DNA of 10,061 bases from Smittium culicis. Taxonomy: Eukaryota; Kickxellomycota; Harpellomycetes; Harpellales; Legeriomycetaceae. The translations under genes were made by a program, and so were the position numbers. This document shows positions 7,677 through 10,061 of this stretch, piece after piece. The notes under the pieces were generated by a model. It had not been told where the DNA came from. It saw only the letters and a list, made by a program, of their open reading frames with translations, and made no database searches. The stretch is taken from NCBI GenBank assembly GCA_001970855.1, contig LSSN01000883.1:4167-14227 (forward strand), read 5' to 3'. Position 1 is the stretch's first letter, and every line of letters begins with the position of its first letter.

Positions 7677-9803
7677 ATGAAGTTCTGTAGCCTACTTGTG
7701 CTGCCTTCATTGGCAATCGTCACCTTTGCTGACGTTTTTAACCCGGATCCTAGCCAATTTCCTGATTGGAGCAAAGTCGGAAGATTCGACCCTGAAATCT
7801 TTGTCCAACTCAAAAGAATGAGCTCCCCTGCTGTTTCCCCAAACAACAAGTTCGTTGTATACTCACAATACAAGTATAACACCACCCTCAACTCCAAAGG
7901 AACCAACCTTAGATTGGTCGATTTAACTAAAGGTTTCTCCTCTGCAATTGATCTCACCGAATTTGCTTATGGCCAAGGTGACTCCTCCCCTGTATGGATC
8001 GATGACAACACCGTCGCTTTCACTGCTGTTCGTGGTTCACCAGCTTCAAATATCTTCACTGTATCAACTGTAGACAAATCAATCAAACAACTCACAAACT
8101 ACACCAATGATATTGGTGGAATCGTGTACAGCAAGGATGCTGGAAGTATCGCCTTTACTTCAATGGTCTACCAAGGTATGGACTTGGAACAATCTGCCGT
8201 CGAAAGACAACGCATTAGTGATCTTCCAAGCTCTGGTGTTGTTCACAACAAATTGTTTGTTAGACACTGGGATACTTGGATCTTGCAAGACCGTAGTCAA
8301 CTATTTACAATCCCTGTATCCAACTCGTATGGTTCTGTTTCTGTTACCGGAAAACCTGTAAACATCTGTGCTAAATACACCGGTGCTTGGGGCCTCGAAC
8401 CAGATTTTTATCAGTTTTCTCCAGATGGTAAGCGTATCTTATTCAATGCTAAAATCCAAGGCAAAGAAGAATCATGGCAAACTGAAAACGGTATTTTTGA
8501 AGCTCCTGTCGACGGTTCTGCAGAACCAAAAAGATTGAACTCTAACTTTAAAGGTGCTTCCTCAAGCCCTGTCTACTCTCCTGACGGTAGCAAAATCGCT
8601 TGGTTGCAAATGGCTACTAGAGGCTACGAGTCTGACCAAAATCAAGTTATCTTGTATGACATAAAAACTGCTACCCAAAAACGCGTTATTTCATCATGGG
8701 ACCGTTCCCCTTCTTCTATTCACTTCTCCAACGATTCCACCAAACTATACTTGGAAGTCTCTTACGAAAAGGATGTAGCTATCTTTGAAGTTGACTTGGC
8801 CGCAGATAAATTTACTAGACTTACTGCAGATGGTACCTACAGCTTCGTATCCCAATTATCCGAATCGTCCTTCCTCGTTACTAAGAACTCTATGCAATTC
8901 CCAACCAGACTTTACACAATGAATAAATCCCAAGATGGTACTTACACTGAATCTCAAGTTACATTCGAAGATAATGACCTCTTGAACAGTCTCTGGTTCT
9001 CTAAAGCTGAATCCTTCTGGTTTGTCGGTGCTCTTAATGAAAACGTACAAGGTATGATATTGTATCCGTATGGATTCGACCCTGCCTGCAAATATCCTGT
9101 AATGTACCTCATCCACGGTGGTCCTCAATCTAGCTGGAACGATGGTTGGAGCTCAAGATGGAATCCTAATATTTATGCCAACCAAGGCTTTGTTACTGTT
9201 ATTGTCAACTTCCATGGTGGTGATGCTTACGGTCAAGCCTTCACTGACTCTATTGCCCACAACTGGGGATCATATCCTTTCCAAGATCTGATGACCGGTT
9301 TGGATGTTGTTATTCACAACGCCAAGTTTGTTGATGAGGATAACATTGTTGCTGCTGGTGCTTCTTATGGTGGTTACATGATCAACTGGATCAACGGACA
9401 CACTGATAGATTCAAAGCTCTTATCAACCACGATGGTGTTTTCAACACCGTTGGTATGTACTACATGACTGAAGAGTTATGGTTCATGGAGCACGACATG
9501 GGTATTCCATGGGTTGCTGCTGACCGCGAAATCTACGATAAATACAATCCTGAAAAATTTACTGCTAACTGGAAAACCCCAACTTTCATCATCCACAGCG
9601 AACTTGATTTCAGAATCCCAGTCTCTGAAGGATTGTCTGCCTTCACCGTATTGCAAAGAAAAGGTATTGACTCCAAGTACCTATACTTCCCTGACGAAAA
9701 CCACTGGATTCTTAAACCACAAAACACTCTTAAGTGGCTTAGTGAAAAACTACAGTGGGCTGGTAAATACACCAATACAACTGTTTGGCAATTACAAGAA
9801 TAA
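7677..9803 (+). CDS. Secreted dipeptidyl-peptidase 5 (S9 prolyl oligopeptidase family), 708 aa
   Basis: This serine exopeptidase releases N-terminal dipeptides from peptides outside the cell, typically to supply amino acids. A signal peptide (1-18, ending TFA before DVFNP) indicates secretion; no membrane anchor or ER-retention tail follows.

Residues about 40-440 form the beta-propeller, with PD40-type repeats at VSPNNKFVVY (53), YSKDAGSIAF (151), FSPDGKRILF (248) and YSPDGSKIAW (300). The alpha/beta-hydrolase domain begins near 460. The oxyanion region is HGGP (480-483) and the nucleophile is Ser563 in GASYGG. Asp644 (HSELDFRIP) and His676 (ENHW) complete the triad. The spacing of 81 and 32 residues is typical of S9. 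N-glycosylation sequons occur at N68, N141, N352, N416 and N700.

Length matches fungal DPP5 enzymes (about 720). The gene is complete, intronless and C-rich at third positions, unlike its surroundings, which suggests high expression. An acylaminoacyl-peptidase is the nearest alternative, but the signal peptide favours DPP5. Confidence 0.93.
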   Translation: MKFCSLLVLPSLAIVTFADVFNPDPSQFPDWSKVGRFDPEIFVQLKRMSSPAVSPNNKFVVYSQYKYNTTLNSKGTNLRLVDLTKGFSSAIDLTEFAYGQGDSSPVWIDDNTVAFTAVRGSPASNIFTVSTVDKSIKQLTNYTNDIGGIVYSKDAGSIAFTSMVYQGMDLEQSAVERQRISDLPSSGVVHNKLFVRHWDTWILQDRSQLFTIPVSNSYGSVSVTGKPVNICAKYTGAWGLEPDFYQFSPDGKRILFNAKIQGKEESWQTENGIFEAPVDGSAEPKRLNSNFKGASSSPVYSPDGSKIAWLQMATRGYESDQNQVILYDIKTATQKRVISSWDRSPSSIHFSNDSTKLYLEVSYEKDVAIFEVDLAADKFTRLTADGTYSFVSQLSESSFLVTKNSMQFPTRLYTMNKSQDGTYTESQVTFEDNDLLNSLWFSKAESFWFVGALNENVQGMILYPYGFDPACKYPVMYLIHGGPQSSWNDGWSSRWNPNIYANQGFVTVIVNFHGGDAYGQAFTDSIAHNWGSYPFQDLMTGLDVVIHNAKFVDEDNIVAAGASYGGYMINWINGHTDRFKALINHDGVFNTVGMYYMTEELWFMEHDMGIPWVAADREIYDKYNPEKFTANWKTPTFIIHSELDFRIPVSEGLSAFTVLQRKGIDSKYLYFPDENHWILKPQNTLKWLSEKLQWAGKYTNTTVWQLQE

Positions 9804-10061
9804 TCGTGCTTGCTTTTAATTGTATAGCAGTCTCATACTATCGATCTTAATATTATTTTTTATTTTTTATACAATTCTCTCGCTTTTATAAACCACATAG
9901 TACGAATATTAATAATATATAACAAATCATATCAATCTTGACCTTCACTTACAATAATGTATTTATGTATCTTTATTCGCTTTATTAAATAAAACTTTGT
10001 TGACCTTGTCAAGACTATCATCTACTATTCACTTTTTTTTACGCCCTTACTGAATAAAATT
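9804..10061 (+). terminator. 3' flank of DPP5 with AATAAA polyadenylation signals
   Basis: After the TAA at 9803 the sequence returns at once to AT-rich noncoding DNA. AATAAA occurs at 9988-9993 and again at 10053-10058. The first, about 185 bases past the stop, is the likelier signal; TG/T-rich sequence (ACTTTGTTGACCTTG) follows it. Closer T/A-rich tracts around 9847-9870 could also direct 3' processing, because fungal signals are degenerate. Confidence 0.35.

Noticed and set aside
7677..9819. Overlapping open frames within and opposite the DPP5 gene (for example 7646-7957 minus, 8856-9128 minus, 9514-9819 plus)
   Set aside because: All lie in other frames of a complete gene with an intact catalytic triad, and none has a recognisable domain.
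1..10061. tRNA, rRNA, CRISPR array or prokaryotic operon signals
   Set aside because: No tRNA B-box in a foldable context, no rRNA-like stretch and no regularly spaced repeats were seen. Introns and gene spacing are eukaryotic.

Overview
The window is a eukaryotic, AT-rich, gene-sparse contig that reads best as fungal nuclear DNA. The evidence is short GT-AG introns of about 70-90 nt, intergenic DNA full of A/T homopolymer runs, and a secreted dipeptidyl-peptidase 5 of the type fungi make. A family otherwise best known from animals (FIBP) is present in a very Asn/Ser/Lys/Ile-rich form. Together with the low GC this suggests an early-diverging fungus; an insect-gut Harpellales-type (Kickxellomycotina) genome would fit, but that placement is inference.

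Layout. 1-1573: gene-free AT-rich DNA. 1574-4475 (minus): a three-exon gene for a 913-residue FIBP-family protein. The obvious open frame (1574-3874) is only the bulk of exon 3. Two upstream exons at 4019-4211 and 4301-4475, joined across introns of 71 and 88 nt, restore the N-terminal family domain. 4563-5594: a previously unmarked ~1.03-kb element with ~175-bp inverted termini and many internal GCCAA motifs. It begins 87 bp upstream of the FIBP-like start codon, in its promoter region. 5595-7250: mostly noncoding, with two weak spliced-gene candidates (minus 6811-6477, plus 6286-6499). 7251-7438: a 188-bp TTAA-flanked miniature element with CCCTTTC termini, resembling piggyBac-type MITEs. 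7677-9803 (plus): a complete intronless gene for a secreted S9-family dipeptidyl-peptidase 5. 9804-10061: 3' flank with AATAAA signals.

The two solid genes are transcribed away from a central, transposon-rich intergenic region of about 3.2 kb. Nothing suggests they work together: one encodes an intracellular protein of unknown fungal role, the other an extracellular nutrient-scavenging peptidase. They also differ in base composition. The peptidase is C-rich at third positions, as expected of a highly expressed gene, whereas the FIBP-like gene is nearly as AT-rich as its surroundings.
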